A DNA stretch of 64,000 nt from Klebsiella aerogenes (GCA_029027985.1 CP119076.1:868001-932000); one strand, 5' to 3'; positions 43,643 to 53,762 are shown, counted from the stretch's first letter. Notes: a model not told the origin generated them from the letters alone. A program made the numbers and translations.

Positions 43643-44133
43643 TGAACGCAGAACTCCAGTATCAAATTGAGCAGTTTCTTTTCCATAAAGCTGAACTATG
43701 TGATGCAAAAAAATGGGATGAGTATCTGGCGCTTTTTTGTGATGACTGTGAATTTCATCTTCCACAGTGGGAATCTGAACATTTGGTCACTCAAGACCCG
43801 CGCAAAGGGTTGTCGCTGATCTATTATGCCAACAGAACAGGGCTGGAGGATCGGGTATTTCGCTTACGTACCGGGAAGGCCGCTTCCGCCGTACCGTTAC
43901 CGCGCACCGTTCATTTCATCAGTAATGTGCGTATTACTCCGCAGGCTCATGGCGCCTTAACCGTCAACGCTAACTGGAAAACCTCTTATTACCGCCATAG
44001 CACCAGTGAAGAATTTTATGGTTTTGCCACCTACTCGCTTATTCCCTCGGCGGATTCGTGGAGGATTAAGCGTAAACATGTGATTCTTCTGAACGATACG
44101 ATTAATTCTGTGCTCGATTTTTACCATCTGTAG
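43639..44133 (+). CDS. antB: Anthranilate 1,2-dioxygenase small subunit (AntB-like)
   Basis: A 164-residue ring-hydroxylating dioxygenase beta subunit: IEQFLFHKAELCDAKKWDEYLALFCDDCEFHLPQWESEH, then NRTGLEDRVFRLRTGKAAS and the terminal RKHVILLNDTINSVLDFYHL. It overlaps the antA stop by 4 bases (ATGA), so the two subunits are translationally coupled. A second Met follows at once and could be the start. Confidence 0.85.
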   Translation: MMNAELQYQIEQFLFHKAELCDAKKWDEYLALFCDDCEFHLPQWESEHLVTQDPRKGLSLIYYANRTGLEDRVFRLRTGKAASAVPLPRTVHFISNVRITPQAHGALTVNANWKTSYYRHSTSEEFYGFATYSLIPSADSWRIKRKHVILLNDTINSVLDFYHL

Positions 44134-44142
44134 GAGGCCGTC

Positions 44143-45156
44143 ATGAACTATAAAGCAGCCTTTACTTTTGCCGATGGAAAAACGCTTTTTTGCCCGGTGG
44201 CTGAAAAAGAGAGCGTGCTGGATGCGGCGCTTAAAAATGGCATCAGATTACCGTTCGACTGCCGGGAAGGTGTTTGCGCCACCTGCAAGGGAACGTGTGA
44301 ATCAGGAAAATACAGTCAGGAATATGTTGATGATGATGCGCTTAATGAGCATGACCTCGAAAATGGTAAGGTGCTGACCTGCCAAACGCACCTTCACTCT
44401 GATGCCACATTTTCGTTTAATTTTGCATCTACCGTGTGCGCAGAAAATCAGGGTGTCTGTGATGGCGTGGTGAGTGAAATTCAACATATTTCGCCGACGA
44501 CCGCTATCCTGAAAATCGTGCCAGAGAACGCCAGTATTCCGGAATATTTACCTGGCCAGTACGCCCGATTAAATATTCCTGGCACTAATAGCACCCGCGC
44601 TTATTCGTTTGCCAGCTGGCCTGAGGGCGATTCGTTAGCCTTCCTGATACGTATTCTTCCTGACGGTGTGATGAGTCACTATATTCGGCAGATAGGCAAA
44701 CCGGGCGATCGTATGCAGATTGAAGCACCTTACGGTACTTTTTATCTTCGGGATATTCGACGCCCGGTGGTCATGATGGCAGGAGGGACAGGGCTTTCGG
44801 CATTTCTGGCAATGCTGGATAAGCTGGCGCTTAGTCAGTGTGACTATCCCATTCATCTGATTTACGGCGTTCGCAGCGAAGAGGATATTTGTGAGCTGGA
44901 AAGACTGATTGGCTATCAGTCACATCTGCCTGCTTTCTGCTTTACGATAGTGCTCAGCGCTCCGGGCCCGGATTGGCAGGGAAAAACGGGATATATCACA
45001 GATAACGTCACCCTAACGGACGTATATCAGGAGGGCTTTGATCTCTACGTATGTGGCCCGCCGCCAATGGTCGATGCCGTTAACCTCTGGGTTACGCAGC
45101 AACCCTACCCGGAGATTACGGTTTACTGCGAGAAATTTATCAACAGTAACAACTGA
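44143..45156 (+). CDS. antC: Anthranilate dioxygenase reductase (AntC-like)
   Basis: A 337-residue reductase of the BenC/AntC type with the opposite domain order to IacF: an N-terminal plant-type ferredoxin domain with Cys40, Cys45, Cys48 and Cys80 (DCREGVCATC, LTC), then the FAD barrel with RAYSFAS, then the NAD domain with MAGGTGLSAFLAML and YVCGPPPMVDAV. It moves electrons from NADH to AntAB. GGAGGCCGTC precedes its ATG, 9 bases after antB. Last gene of the ant cluster; no cat genes follow. Confidence 0.87.
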   Translation: MNYKAAFTFADGKTLFCPVAEKESVLDAALKNGIRLPFDCREGVCATCKGTCESGKYSQEYVDDDALNEHDLENGKVLTCQTHLHSDATFSFNFASTVCAENQGVCDGVVSEIQHISPTTAILKIVPENASIPEYLPGQYARLNIPGTNSTRAYSFASWPEGDSLAFLIRILPDGVMSHYIRQIGKPGDRMQIEAPYGTFYLRDIRRPVVMMAGGTGLSAFLAMLDKLALSQCDYPIHLIYGVRSEEDICELERLIGYQSHLPAFCFTIVLSAPGPDWQGKTGYITDNVTLTDVYQEGFDLYVCGPPPMVDAVNLWVTQQPYPEITVYCEKFINSNN

Positions 45157-45316
45157 CCGGGTTTGTCCCTTCGGCGTTTGCTGCGCTTATACTGATTTAG
45201 TGAAATGACCAGATATTGCCGCCGCTGGCTTTTTAGGTCTGGTGAATACCTGTCAGGAACGGTGGAAAGTTCGCGACAGGTTTGGTTCACTGAAGAAAAT
45301 CACAGAGGAGCGGACA

Positions 45317-46009
45317 ATGAAAACAATCGGCCTGTTGGGCGGCATGAGCTGGGAATCGACCATTCCCTACTACCGGTTAATTAACGAAGGAATTAAAGCG
45401 CGTCTGGGCGGCCTGCACTCCGCCAGTTTACTGTTGCATAGCGTTGATTTCCATGAGATTGAAGCCTGCCAGTCGGCGGGAGAATGGGGCCGCGCGGGCG
45501 ATATGCTCGCGCAGGCTGCGCAGGGATTACAGCAGGCCGGCGCCGAAGGTATCGTGTTGTGCACCAACACCATGCATAAGGTCGCTGATGCGATCGAAGC
45601 CCGCTGCGACGTACCGTTTCTGCATATCGCCGACGCCACCGGGCGGGCAATCCGCGCTAAAGGCCAGCGGCGGGTCGCGCTGCTGGGGACTCGCTATACC
45701 ATGGAGCAGGATTTTTATCGCGGCCGTCTGCAGCAGCAGTTTGCCATCGATACGCTAATCCCGGATGTCGACGACCGGGCGCGCATCAATCAGATCATCT
45801 TTGACGAGCTATGTCTCGGTACCTTTAGCGATGCTTCGCGAGACTACTACCTGCAGGTTATCGACGCGCTGGCGGCGCAGGGGGCGGAAGGGGTTATCTT
45901 CGGCTGTACCGAAATCGGTCTGCTGGTGCCGACGGACAGCAGCCCGCTGCCGGTATTCGATACCGCCGCGATCCATGCTGCTGATGCGGTGGAATTTATG
46001 CTCTCTTAA
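45317..46009 (+). CDS. ygeA: YgeA, broad-specificity amino acid racemase
   Basis: A 230-residue Asp/Glu/hydantoin racemase family protein ([25 protein letters not shown] at the start). The two catalytic cysteines are in LCTNTMHK (about residue 83) and GCTEIGLL (about 197). E. coli YgeA racemises several amino acids such as homoserine and methionine. Start at 45317 has GAGGAGCGGACA upstream; the longer frame from 45242 is not family-like. Convergent with lysR and overlapping its end by 14 bases. Confidence 0.92.
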   Translation: MKTIGLLGGMSWESTIPYYRLINEGIKARLGGLHSASLLLHSVDFHEIEACQSAGEWGRAGDMLAQAAQGLQQAGAEGIVLCTNTMHKVADAIEARCDVPFLHIADATGRAIRAKGQRRVALLGTRYTMEQDFYRGRLQQQFAIDTLIPDVDDRARINQIIFDELCLGTFSDASRDYYLQVIDALAAQGAEGVIFGCTEIGLLVPTDSSPLPVFDTAAIHAADAVEFMLS

Positions 46010-46922
46010 GCACCGCCGCCAGCGGCTGTTCTATACGCGGCAGGCTGGTTTTCAGGTGCTGAATAAAAGTATCGACCAGCGCTGAACCGGGACGGTGCAG
46101 CGGGCGGATCAGGCTAACCGTGAACGGGACATCGACGCTGAAACGCCGCACCACCACGCCGCTTTCCGCGTAGTCGAGGGCAGTGAGCGGGTTGACCACC
46201 GAAATGCCCACTCCGGCGCGCACCATAGCACAGATCGACGCGGCGCTGTGGGTCTCAACGACCATCCGCCGCTTGACCTGATGCTCGAGAAACAGCGCGT
46301 CGAGCAGTTGGCGATAGCTGTCGGTACGCGACAAGCTGATATAGTTTTCACCGTGGAAGTCGGCGGGCGCGAGCTCGTCTTTGGCGGCGAGCGGATGATC
46401 CTGCGGCAGCACGCAGACTTCATTTAACGTCAGCAGCGGCGTGCGCTCGGTACCGGCTGGCGTATGCAGCGTTTCCGTTAACCCCAGATCGTGGCGCTGC
46501 GCCGACAGCCACTCCTCCAGCAGCGGCGACTCTTGCGGCACGATCTGTAGGCTGACGTCCGGGTAGCGCGCCAGAAACGGTTGCAGCAGCAGGGGCAGAA
46601 AAGATTGGGAAAAGACCGGCAGGCACACCACTGATAGCTCGCCCTGGCGAAATTCACGCAGGCTCTCCGCCGCACTGACGATGCGGTCCAGTCCGTACCA
46701 TGAACGCTGCACCTCTTCAAACAGACGCAGTCCCTGTACCGTCGGCTGCAGACGGCCGCGGGCGCGTTCAAACAACGTTAAACCGAGCACCTTTTCAAAG
46801 CGCGCCAGCTCGCGGCTGACCGTGGGCTGCGAGGTGTGCAGCATCCGCGCCGCTTCGGTCAGATTGCCGGTGGTCATCACCGCGTGGAAGATCTCTATAT
46901 GGCGTAAATTGACGGCGGGCAT
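45996..46922 (-). CDS. lysR: LysR, activator of lysA
   Basis: A 308-residue LysR-type regulator (E. coli LysR has 311), the founding family member. Helix-turn-helix: [42 protein letters not shown]. It activates the divergent lysA gene when diaminopimelate is present and lysine low. The 137-base gap to lysA carries the shared control region. Confidence 0.93.
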   Translation of the reverse strand: MPAVNLRHIEIFHAVMTTGNLTEAARMLHTSQPTVSRELARFEKVLGLTLFERARGRLQPTVQGLRLFEEVQRSWYGLDRIVSAAESLREFRQGELSVVCLPVFSQSFLPLLLQPFLARYPDVSLQIVPQESPLLEEWLSAQRHDLGLTETLHTPAGTERTPLLTLNEVCVLPQDHPLAAKDELAPADFHGENYISLSRTDSYRQLLDALFLEHQVKRRMVVETHSAASICAMVRAGVGISVVNPLTALDYAESGVVVRRFSVDVPFTVSLIRPLHRPGSALVDTFIQHLKTSLPRIEQPLAAVLKRA

Positions 46923-47059
46923 GGCGGTTCTCGGGTAGTATCAGGTATCCATATCATTTTTGCATAGACTCGCGATAAAACGATATTTTTTATTCCCTCC
47001 GCGCTGTGGCGTAATCGTACAAAACAGAGATAAAACACGCACAACTTCCGGAGTTCGCC

Positions 47060-48322
47060 ATGCCACGCTCGCTTAATGCCACCGATACCGATCTGACCGC
47101 CAATAACCTTCTGCGCCTTCCTGCTGAATTCGGCTGCCCGGTGTGGGTCTATGACGCGCAGATTATCCGCCGTCAGATTGCTAAGCTCAGCCAGTTCGAC
47201 GTGGTGCGCTTCGCACAGAAAGCCTGTTCCAATATTCATATTCTGCGCCTGATGCGCGAGCAGGGCGTAAAGGTTGATTCCGTATCGCTTGGCGAGATCG
47301 AGCGCGCGTTGGCGGCAGGTTACGATCCGCAGCAGTATCCGGACGATATCGTCTTTACCGCCGATCTGATCGATCGAGCAACCCTTGATCGAGTGAAAGA
47401 ATTGCAGATCCCGGTGAATGCCGGCTCTGTGGATATGCTTGACCAGCTTGGCGAAGTCTCGCCGGGCCACCGCGTCTGGCTGCGCGTGAACCCAGGATTT
47501 GGCCATGGTCATAGCCAGAAGACCAACACCGGCGGCGAAAACAGCAAGCACGGTATCTGGTTCAGCCAGCTGCCGCAGGCGCTGGAGGTGATTCGCCGCC
47601 ATCAGCTGCGGCTGGTCGGTATCCATATGCATATCGGCTCCGGCGTTGATTACGGCCATCTTGAGCAGGTGTGCGGCGCGATGGTGCGCCAGGTGGTGGA
47701 ATTCGGCCAGGATCTGCAGGCGATCTCCGCTGGCGGCGGGTTGTCTATCCCGTATCACGAAGGTGAAGAGGCGATCGATACCGATCATTACTTCGGCCTG
47801 TGGAACGCGGCGCGCGAGCAGATCGCCAAACATCTGGGGCATCCGGTGAAGCTGGAGATCGAACCGGGACGTTTCCTGGTGGCGGAGTCCGGCGTGCTGG
47901 TATCGCAGGTACGCAGCGTGAAAGAGATGGGCAGTCGCCACTTTGTGCTGATTGATGCCGGTTTTAACGATCTGATGCGCCCGGCGATGTACGGCAGCTA
48001 TCACCACATTAGCGCGCTGGCGGCGGACGGGCGCGATCTGAGCGGCGCGCCACAGCTGGAAACGGTTGTTGCCGGGCCGCTGTGTGAATCCGGCGACGTC
48101 TTTACCCAGCAGGAGGGCGGAAAAGTGGAAACGCGCCTACTGCCGGCGGTCGCGCCGGGGGATTATCTGGTGCTGCACGACATCGGCGCTTACGGCGCAT
48201 CGATGTCTTCGAACTACAACAGCCGCCCATTATTGCCGGAAGTGCTGTTCGACAACGGCAGCGCACGCCTGATTCGCCGTCGTCAGACTATTCAGGAGCT
48301 GCTGGCGCTGGAACTTATTTAA
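47060..48322 (+). CDS. lysA: Diaminopimelate decarboxylase
   Basis: A 420-residue PLP enzyme (fold III) that makes L-lysine from meso-diaminopimelate, the final step of the pathway. The PLP lysine is Lys54 in FAQKACSN; HIGSGVDYGH, EPGRFLVAESG and GPLCESGDVF (conserved Cys) complete the site. Same length as the E. coli enzyme. Convergent with the LacI-type gene, overlapping its end by 8 bases. Confidence 0.96.
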   Translation: MPRSLNATDTDLTANNLLRLPAEFGCPVWVYDAQIIRRQIAKLSQFDVVRFAQKACSNIHILRLMREQGVKVDSVSLGEIERALAAGYDPQQYPDDIVFTADLIDRATLDRVKELQIPVNAGSVDMLDQLGEVSPGHRVWLRVNPGFGHGHSQKTNTGGENSKHGIWFSQLPQALEVIRRHQLRLVGIHMHIGSGVDYGHLEQVCGAMVRQVVEFGQDLQAISAGGGLSIPYHEGEEAIDTDHYFGLWNAAREQIAKHLGHPVKLEIEPGRFLVAESGVLVSQVRSVKEMGSRHFVLIDAGFNDLMRPAMYGSYHHISALAADGRDLSGAPQLETVVAGPLCESGDVFTQQEGGKVETRLLPAVAPGDYLVLHDIGAYGASMSSNYNSRPLLPEVLFDNGSARLIRRRQTIQELLALELI

Positions 48323-49325
48323 AGAACGGCCCCGTCGTCACCGATTCACGCAGGACTAGCGTACCGGTGAACGGCGGGATGGTTTCGATCGGCCGACCGT
48401 TGGCGAGTTTAATCGCCTGGTCGATGGCGGTGGTGATCATATTGTCAATCGGTAGGTAAACCGTCGATAAACCCGGCTCCAGCCATTTTGCGCTGGGAGC
48501 GTCGTCAAAGCCGAAGAGCGAAACATCCTGCGGAATACGCAACCCCGCCTGGTATAGTGCTTTCGAGGCGCCCAATGCCATATCGTCGTTACAAGAAAAG
48601 AGGGCGCTAAACGGCGTCTTTTCCTGCAGCAATTCGCGACACAGTTCATAGCCGCGGGTCATGGTTGAATCACCGTACTTCACGCGCGCCGGTTCCCACG
48701 CAATACCGTGTTTTTCCAGCGCGCTACGATAGCCCGCCAGACGCGCTTTACCGGTCGGCGTATGCATCGGCACGGTGAGACAGGCGATATCGCGGTGTCC
48801 CTGGGTAATCAGATAGTCGACGGCCTGAAATGCCGCTTCCTGCTGTTCGAAGAATACGCAGCGCTCTCGCGCCTGGCTGACATCACGGTTAATCACCACC
48901 AGCGGCGTTTCAATGGATTCGATAAGCGACATGATTTTCTGTTCGCTCATATGACGGGTGTAGAGCACAATGGCGTCGCACTGGCGGTCGGCAAGCATCT
49001 GCACCGCTGCTTCTTCCCGTTCGGGAGCATCGTGGCCGTCGGTGACAATCAGCTGTTTACCCCAGGCCTCGGTCTGCCGTGACGCCTGCTGTAGCAGGCG
49101 GCCAAAGTAAAAACCGTCGAACGTCGAGACCACCAGGCCGATGCTGTTGCTGGTGCGGTTCGCCAGCGAGCGGGCGAGGAAATTGGGGCGATAGCCCAGC
49201 TCTTCCATCGCTTTGAATACCTGTTGGCGGGTACTCTCTTTTACCTGACCTGTGCCGTTCAACACGCGGGAAACCGTCGCTTTCGAGACGCCTGCGCGTA
49301 TTGAGACATCCAGCATTGTTGCCAT
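48315..49325 (-). CDS. LacI/GalR family regulator (AscG-like), extra gene between lysA and galR
   Basis: A LacI-type repressor of 336 residues: MATMLDVSIRAGVSKATVSRVLNGTG helix-turn-helix, hinge ARSLANRTSN and a sugar-binding domain. It is nearer to AscG than to GalR in wording. The ATG at 49325 is chosen because LacI proteins start directly at this helix; the frame to 49373 adds 16 unrelated residues. No sugar operon is next to it, so its target is unknown. It is not present at this place in E. coli. Confidence 0.87.
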   Translation of the reverse strand: MATMLDVSIRAGVSKATVSRVLNGTGQVKESTRQQVFKAMEELGYRPNFLARSLANRTSNSIGLVVSTFDGFYFGRLLQQASRQTEAWGKQLIVTDGHDAPEREEAAVQMLADRQCDAIVLYTRHMSEQKIMSLIESIETPLVVINRDVSQARERCVFFEQQEAAFQAVDYLITQGHRDIACLTVPMHTPTGKARLAGYRSALEKHGIAWEPARVKYGDSTMTRGYELCRELLQEKTPFSALFSCNDDMALGASKALYQAGLRIPQDVSLFGFDDAPSAKWLEPGLSTVYLPIDNMITTAIDQAIKLANGRPIETIPPFTGTLVLRESVTTGPFFK

Positions 49326-49524
49326 TCGTCGATTCCTGATAACCCGTGATAGGTCGCAGTTTATCACAGACATTCATAGGGATATGATCCTGACGACAAG
49401 CAAACGACTATCGCGATCACGCTTTTTACAGGAAATAGCGATAAATGATTTTGTTGGGAGCGGCGTCCGGGCGCAGGCGGGGTATGCGCCGTGCTAAAAT
49501 GCGCCGATGATTAGGGGGAAAGGT

Positions 49525-50004
49525 ATGCAGATTCAACCATTATACGCCGCGCCGCAACATGCGCCGCAGGTTGCCGAGTGGCTATGGCAGGCTTTTTCCG
49601 GCGGTACGCTGCCGCGGGAATTTTTTGTCAGCATTGTTGAACATAGCCAAACGCCGGCAACGTTGCCGTTGACGTTTATCGCCACCGACGGCGATACGCT
49701 GTTGGGCACGGTGGGGCTCTGGCGCTGCGATTTGCTAAGCCGCCAGGATCTGTTTCCGTGGATGGCGGCGTTGTTTGTCGCCGAGACGGCGCGTGGGCAG
49801 GGGATCGCAGGGAAATTACAGCAGCACGTCATCGACTATGCTCGCGACGGCGGTTATTCACAGCTCTATCTGTACTCCGCCTGCCGCGATTTTTACGAGC
49901 GCTTCGGCTGGCGCTATATCGGCGAGGGTCTGGATTACCCGGCCGCCGCCGTGAGCCTGTATCGTTACGATTTATCACCTTCCGCTGTCGCAATCACCGA
50001 GTGA
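49525..50004 (+). CDS. GNAT family N-acetyltransferase
   Basis: A GNAT protein of about 159 residues with the acetyl-CoA loop ETARGQGIAGKLQQHVIDYA and the C-terminal ACRDFYERFGWRYIGEG motif. The ATG at 49525 is preceded by GGGGAAAGGT; the frame from 49507 would start without such a site. Substrate unknown. It is convergent with galR and overlaps its end by 40 bases. Together with the LacI-type gene it forms an insertion relative to E. coli. Confidence 0.87.
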   Translation: MQIQPLYAAPQHAPQVAEWLWQAFSGGTLPREFFVSIVEHSQTPATLPLTFIATDGDTLLGTVGLWRCDLLSRQDLFPWMAALFVAETARGQGIAGKLQQHVIDYARDGGYSQLYLYSACRDFYERFGWRYIGEGLDYPAAAVSLYRYDLSPSAVAITE

Positions 50005-50981
50005 CGGCGCACCAGGGTCGGGCTGAACAGGTGGGTAATTTCCGGCGCCGGGCGCTGTTCCGCCAGCGCTAACGCCAGCTCTGCCGCCTGGGTCGCCATC
50101 GTGACGATGGGATAACGTACGGTCGTCAGGCGCGGGCGCACATAGCGCGAAACCAGTACGTCATCGAAGCCAATCAGCGAAATTTCCTGCGGCACCTCAA
50201 TACCGTTGTCGTTGAGCACACCCATCGCGCCAGCGGCCATTGAATCGTTGTAACAGGCAACGGCGGTAAAGTTTCTACCGCGTCCTAGCAGTTCAGTCAT
50301 CGCCAACTCGCCTCCGCTTTCGTCCGGTTCAGCAAAGGTCACCAACCGGTCGTTGATCGGCAGACCGCTCTCTTTTAAGGCATCGTAATAGCCCTGCAGG
50401 CGGTCTTCGGCATCGGAAATCGCGTGGTTGGAGCAGATATAGCCAATGCGGCTGTGGCCCTGCTGAATCAGGTGACGAGTCGCCAGCCAGGCGCCGTAGC
50501 GGTCATCGAGTGCGACACAGCGCTGCTCAAAACCGGGAACGATGCGGTTAATCAGCACCATGCCGGGGATCTGTTTCATCAATCCTGCCAGCTCATCGTC
50601 AGAGAGCATCTTAGCGTGCACCACCAGTGCCGCGCAGCGGTGGCGAATTAGTTGTTCAATCGCCTGACGCTCTTTTTGCTCGTTGTGGTAGCCGTTACCG
50701 ATAAGCAGGAAGTTACCGGTGGCGTAGGCCACCTGCTCGACGGCTTTGACCATCGCGCCGAAGAAAGGATCGGAGACGTCGCCCACCACCAGACCGATGG
50801 TTTCCGTTGACTGCTGCGCCAGCGCGCGGGCATTGGCGTTGGGGTGATAGTTCAGAGTTTCCATCGCCGCCGTCACCGACTGACGAGAGGCTTCACTCGC
50901 TTTTGGCGAGTTGTTGATAACGCGTGAGACGGTAGCGACGGACACTCCAGCGAGTCGGGCTACATCCTTAATTGTCGCCAT
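49965..50981 (-). CDS. galR: GalR, galactose operon repressor
   Basis: A 338-residue repressor (E. coli 343), nearly identical over MATIKDVARLAGVSVATVSRVINNSPKASEASR and most of the sugar-binding domain. It represses galactose uptake and breakdown genes and is released by D-galactose. A GalR-type operator lies 15 bases before the start, fitting autoregulation. The C-terminal tail is shorter and different from E. coli. Confidence 0.95.
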   Translation of the reverse strand: MATIKDVARLAGVSVATVSRVINNSPKASEASRQSVTAAMETLNYHPNANARALAQQSTETIGLVVGDVSDPFFGAMVKAVEQVAYATGNFLLIGNGYHNEQKERQAIEQLIRHRCAALVVHAKMLSDDELAGLMKQIPGMVLINRIVPGFEQRCVALDDRYGAWLATRHLIQQGHSRIGYICSNHAISDAEDRLQGYYDALKESGLPINDRLVTFAEPDESGGELAMTELLGRGRNFTAVACYNDSMAAGAMGVLNDNGIEVPQEISLIGFDDVLVSRYVRPRLTTVRYPIVTMATQAAELALALAEQRPAPEITHLFSPTLVRRHSVIATAEGDKS

Positions 50982-50996
50982 ACCAGACCTTTTTTA

Positions 50997-51012
50997 GGGT
51001 AAGCGTTTACAT
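50997..51012 (-). promoter_or_regulatory. GalR/GalS-type operator upstream of galR
   Basis: GGGTAAGCGTTTACAT matches the consensus GTGTAAnCGnTTACAC at all but two positions. Location directly in front of galR suggests autoregulation. Confidence 0.7.
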
Positions 51013-51230
51013 GATAATTATGTTACGGGAAAGCGTGGCAGATTCAAGGCTGCGGGCGGACGGGGTGATACAAATGTGACACAACCGGGAATTACTGGTG
51101 AAAAAGTTACACAACGCGATGCGCGGGATGCAACGGCGAAATGATAATTCTCATCTTTGGTTACACTTTGCGATTAGCTGTTGCGAATGTTCGCTGGTTT
51201 AGCCGAGTGATGCGTTGATATTCTGGCTAT

Positions 51231-51312
51231 CCCAGAGGTATTGATAGGTGGAGTCAACTTCAGGTTGACCACTTAATTACACCAACCTGCGCAGATGCGC
51301 AGGTTTTTTTTT
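51231..51312 (+). ncRNA. omrB: OmrB small RNA
   Basis: Starts CCCAGAGGTATTGATAGGTG, the conserved 5' seed region shared by OmrA and OmrB, and ends with the ACCTGCGCAGATGCGCAGGT terminator and a T-run. It is 82 bases, as in E. coli. OmrB is made under EnvZ/OmpR control, needs Hfq and represses outer membrane protein messages such as cirA, fecA, fepA and ompT, and also ompR and csgD. A TATTCT -10 lies at 51219-51224. Confidence 0.95.
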
Positions 51313-51428
51313 GCCTGTGATTCAGGCTGTTACAGATGGCGAAAATCGTAATACCTGGTTGCACTTAGGCTCATTCCCTTGCGTTTTTGCGCTGGCGCGA
51401 TCGTCGGCAAAACCGCGACAATCAGGGT

Positions 51429-51516
51429 CCCAGAGGTATTGATTGGTGAGTTTCTTAAGTACGCACTTCGTACTGATTATCTTGCACCGGCCTGCGCGGA
51501 TGCGCAGGTTTTTTTT
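51429..51516 (+). ncRNA. omrA: OmrA small RNA
   Basis: Starts CCCAGAGGTATTGATTGGTG with the same 5' seed as OmrB, has a different middle, and ends in a CCTGCGCGGATGCGCAGG hairpin with a T-run. Its length of 88 bases equals E. coli OmrA. It lies 116 bases after OmrB in the same direction, and upstream of aas as in E. coli. Same regulon and OmpR control as OmrB. Confidence 0.95.
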
Positions 51517-51602
51517 ATCCTTAATTTAACCCCCCTCACTGCATTTTCCCCGCCTTCTCATGTAACCTGCATGGATTACTAAACCGGCTACGCGGAGTCG
51601 TC

Positions 51603-53762
51603 ATGCTGTTGGGATTTTTTCGATTACTGTTCAAAGGATTGTATCGGGTGCGGTTGACCGGAGACACCCAGGCGCTGTACCAGGAAAGAGTATTAATTAC
51701 GCCAAACCACGTCTCATTTCTCGACGGTATTTTACTGGCGTTATTTTTACCCGTTCGCCCGGTGTTTGCGGTCTATACCTCGATTAGCCAGCGCTGGTTT
51801 ATGCGGGCGCTGACGCCGCTCATTGATTTTGTCCCGTTGGACCCAACCAAGCCGATGTCAATCAAGCATCTGGTGCGCCTGGTGGAACAAGGGCGGCCGG
51901 TCGTTATCTTCCCGGAAGGCCGCCTGACGGTAAGCGGTTCGCTGATGAAAATCTACGACGGCGCGGCGTTTGTCGCCGCAAAGTCTAAAGCGACGATTGT
52001 GCCGCTGCGTATTGAAGGCGCTGAGCTTACGCCGTTCAGCCGCCTGAAGGGGCTGGTGAAACGCCGCCCGTTCCCACGTATCCAGCTTCATTTACTGCCG
52101 CCGACGCGTTTGCCGATGCCGGAAGCGCCGCGCGCCCGCGACCGGCGGAAAATCGCCGGCGAAATGCTGCACCAAATCATGATGGAAGCGCGCATGGCGG
52201 TACGCCCGCGTGAAACGCTGTATGAATCGTTACTGGCGGCGCAGGATCGCTTCGGTGCGCGCAAACTGTGCGTGGAAGATATTAACTTCCAGCCGGATAC
52301 CTATCGCAAACTGCTGACCAAAACGCTGTTCGTCGCCCGCATCCTGGAGAAATACAGCGCGCAGGGCGAGAAAATCGGCCTGATGCTGCCGAACGCCGGC
52401 ATCAGCGCGGCGGTGATTTTCGGCGCTATCGCCCGCGGGCGTATTCCGGCGATGATGAACTATACCGCCGGGGTGAAGGGCCTGAGCAGTGCGATTACCG
52501 CGGCGGAAATCAACACGATTTTCACCTCCCGCACCTTCCTCGATAAGGGCAAGCTTTGGCATCTGCCGGAACAGCTGACCCAGGTACGCTGGGTGTTTCT
52601 TGAAGATTTAAAAGGCGACGTGACCACCGCCGACAAACTGTGGATCTTTGGTCATCTGCTGGCGCCGCGTCTGGCGCAGGTGCGACAACAGCCGGAAGAT
52701 GCGGCAATGATCCTCTTTACCTCCGGTTCAGAGGGCAACCCAAAAGGGGTGGTGCATAGCCATAAGAGCCTGCTGGCCAACGTCGAGCAGATTAAAACCA
52801 TCGCCGACTTCACGGCGAATGACCGCTTTATGTCGGCGCTGCCGCTGTTCCACTCTTTCGGTTTGACGGTCGGCCTGCTGACGCCGCTGTTTACCGGCGC
52901 GGAAGTGTTCCTCTATCCCAGCCCGCTGCACTATCGTGTGGTGCCTGAGCTGGTCTATGACCGCAACTGTACCGTCCTGTTCGGGACCTCGACTTTCCTC
53001 GCCAACTATGCGCGTTTCGCTAACCCGTATGATTTTTATCGTTTGCGCTACGTGGTGGCCGGGGCGGAGAAACTGCAGGACAGCACGAAGCAACTGTGGC
53101 AGGACAAATTCGGCCTGCGCATTCTTGAGGGCTATGGCGTTACCGAGTGCGCGCCGGTGGTCTCCATTAACGTGCCGATGGCGGCGAAAGTCGGCACCGT
53201 TGGGCGCATTCTTCCGGGGATGGACGCCAGACTGCTGGCGATGCCGGGCATCGAGCTGGGTGGGCGCCTGCAGCTGAAAGGGCCAAACATTATGAAAGGC
53301 TATCTGCGGGTGGAAAACCCGGGCGTGCTGGAAGCGCCGAGCGCAGAGAACCAGCATGGCGAAGTGGAAAGCGGCTGGTACGACACTGGCGATATTGTCG
53401 CCTTTGACGAGCAGGGCTACGTCCGTATTCAGGGCCGTGCCAAGCGCTTCGCCAAAATTGCCGGGGAGATGGTTTCACTGGAGATGGTCGAGCAGGTGGC
53501 GCTGGCGGTCTCGCCGGACAAAATGCACGCTACGGCGATTAAGCAGGACGCCAGCAAAGGCGAGGCGCTGGTGCTGTTTACCACCGATAATGAACTGAAT
53601 CGTGAAAAACTGCTGCGCTATGCGCGTGAGCATGGCGTGCCGGAACTGGCGGTGCCGCGCGACATTCGTTGGCTGAAACAGCTGCCGGTGCTGGGCAGTG
53701 GCAAGCCTGACTTTGTCACCCTGAAAGGCATGGTTGAAGAGGCGGAACATTCAAATGAGTGA
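51603..53762 (+). CDS. aas: Aas, 2-acylglycerophosphoethanolamine acyltransferase/acyl-ACP synthetase
   Basis: A 719-residue two-domain inner membrane enzyme. The acyltransferase half has the HX4D motif (His36, Asp41 in NHVSFLDG) and FPEGRLT. The acyl-ACP synthetase half has the AMP-binding [13 protein letters not shown] and WYDTGD motifs. It re-acylates lysophospholipids delivered by LplT. The stop overlaps the lplT start by 8 bases, so the two are coupled. Confidence 0.96.
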   Translation: MLLGFFRLLFKGLYRVRLTGDTQALYQERVLITPNHVSFLDGILLALFLPVRPVFAVYTSISQRWFMRALTPLIDFVPLDPTKPMSIKHLVRLVEQGRPVVIFPEGRLTVSGSLMKIYDGAAFVAAKSKATIVPLRIEGAELTPFSRLKGLVKRRPFPRIQLHLLPPTRLPMPEAPRARDRRKIAGEMLHQIMMEARMAVRPRETLYESLLAAQDRFGARKLCVEDINFQPDTYRKLLTKTLFVARILEKYSAQGEKIGLMLPNAGISAAVIFGAIARGRIPAMMNYTAGVKGLSSAITAAEINTIFTSRTFLDKGKLWHLPEQLTQVRWVFLEDLKGDVTTADKLWIFGHLLAPRLAQVRQQPEDAAMILFTSGSEGNPKGVVHSHKSLLANVEQIKTIADFTANDRFMSALPLFHSFGLTVGLLTPLFTGAEVFLYPSPLHYRVVPELVYDRNCTVLFGTSTFLANYARFANPYDFYRLRYVVAGAEKLQDSTKQLWQDKFGLRILEGYGVTECAPVVSINVPMAAKVGTVGRILPGMDARLLAMPGIELGGRLQLKGPNIMKGYLRVENPGVLEAPSAENQHGEVESGWYDTGDIVAFDEQGYVRIQGRAKRFAKIAGEMVSLEMVEQVALAVSPDKMHATAIKQDASKGEALVLFTTDNELNREKLLRYAREHGVPELAVPRDIRWLKQLPVLGSGKPDFVTLKGMVEEAEHSNE

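Noticed and set aside
42233-45156. Benzoate dioxygenase benABC instead of antABC
   Set aside because: Cannot be fully excluded from motifs, but no benD follows and the setting with iac fits anthranilate better; kept as an alternative.
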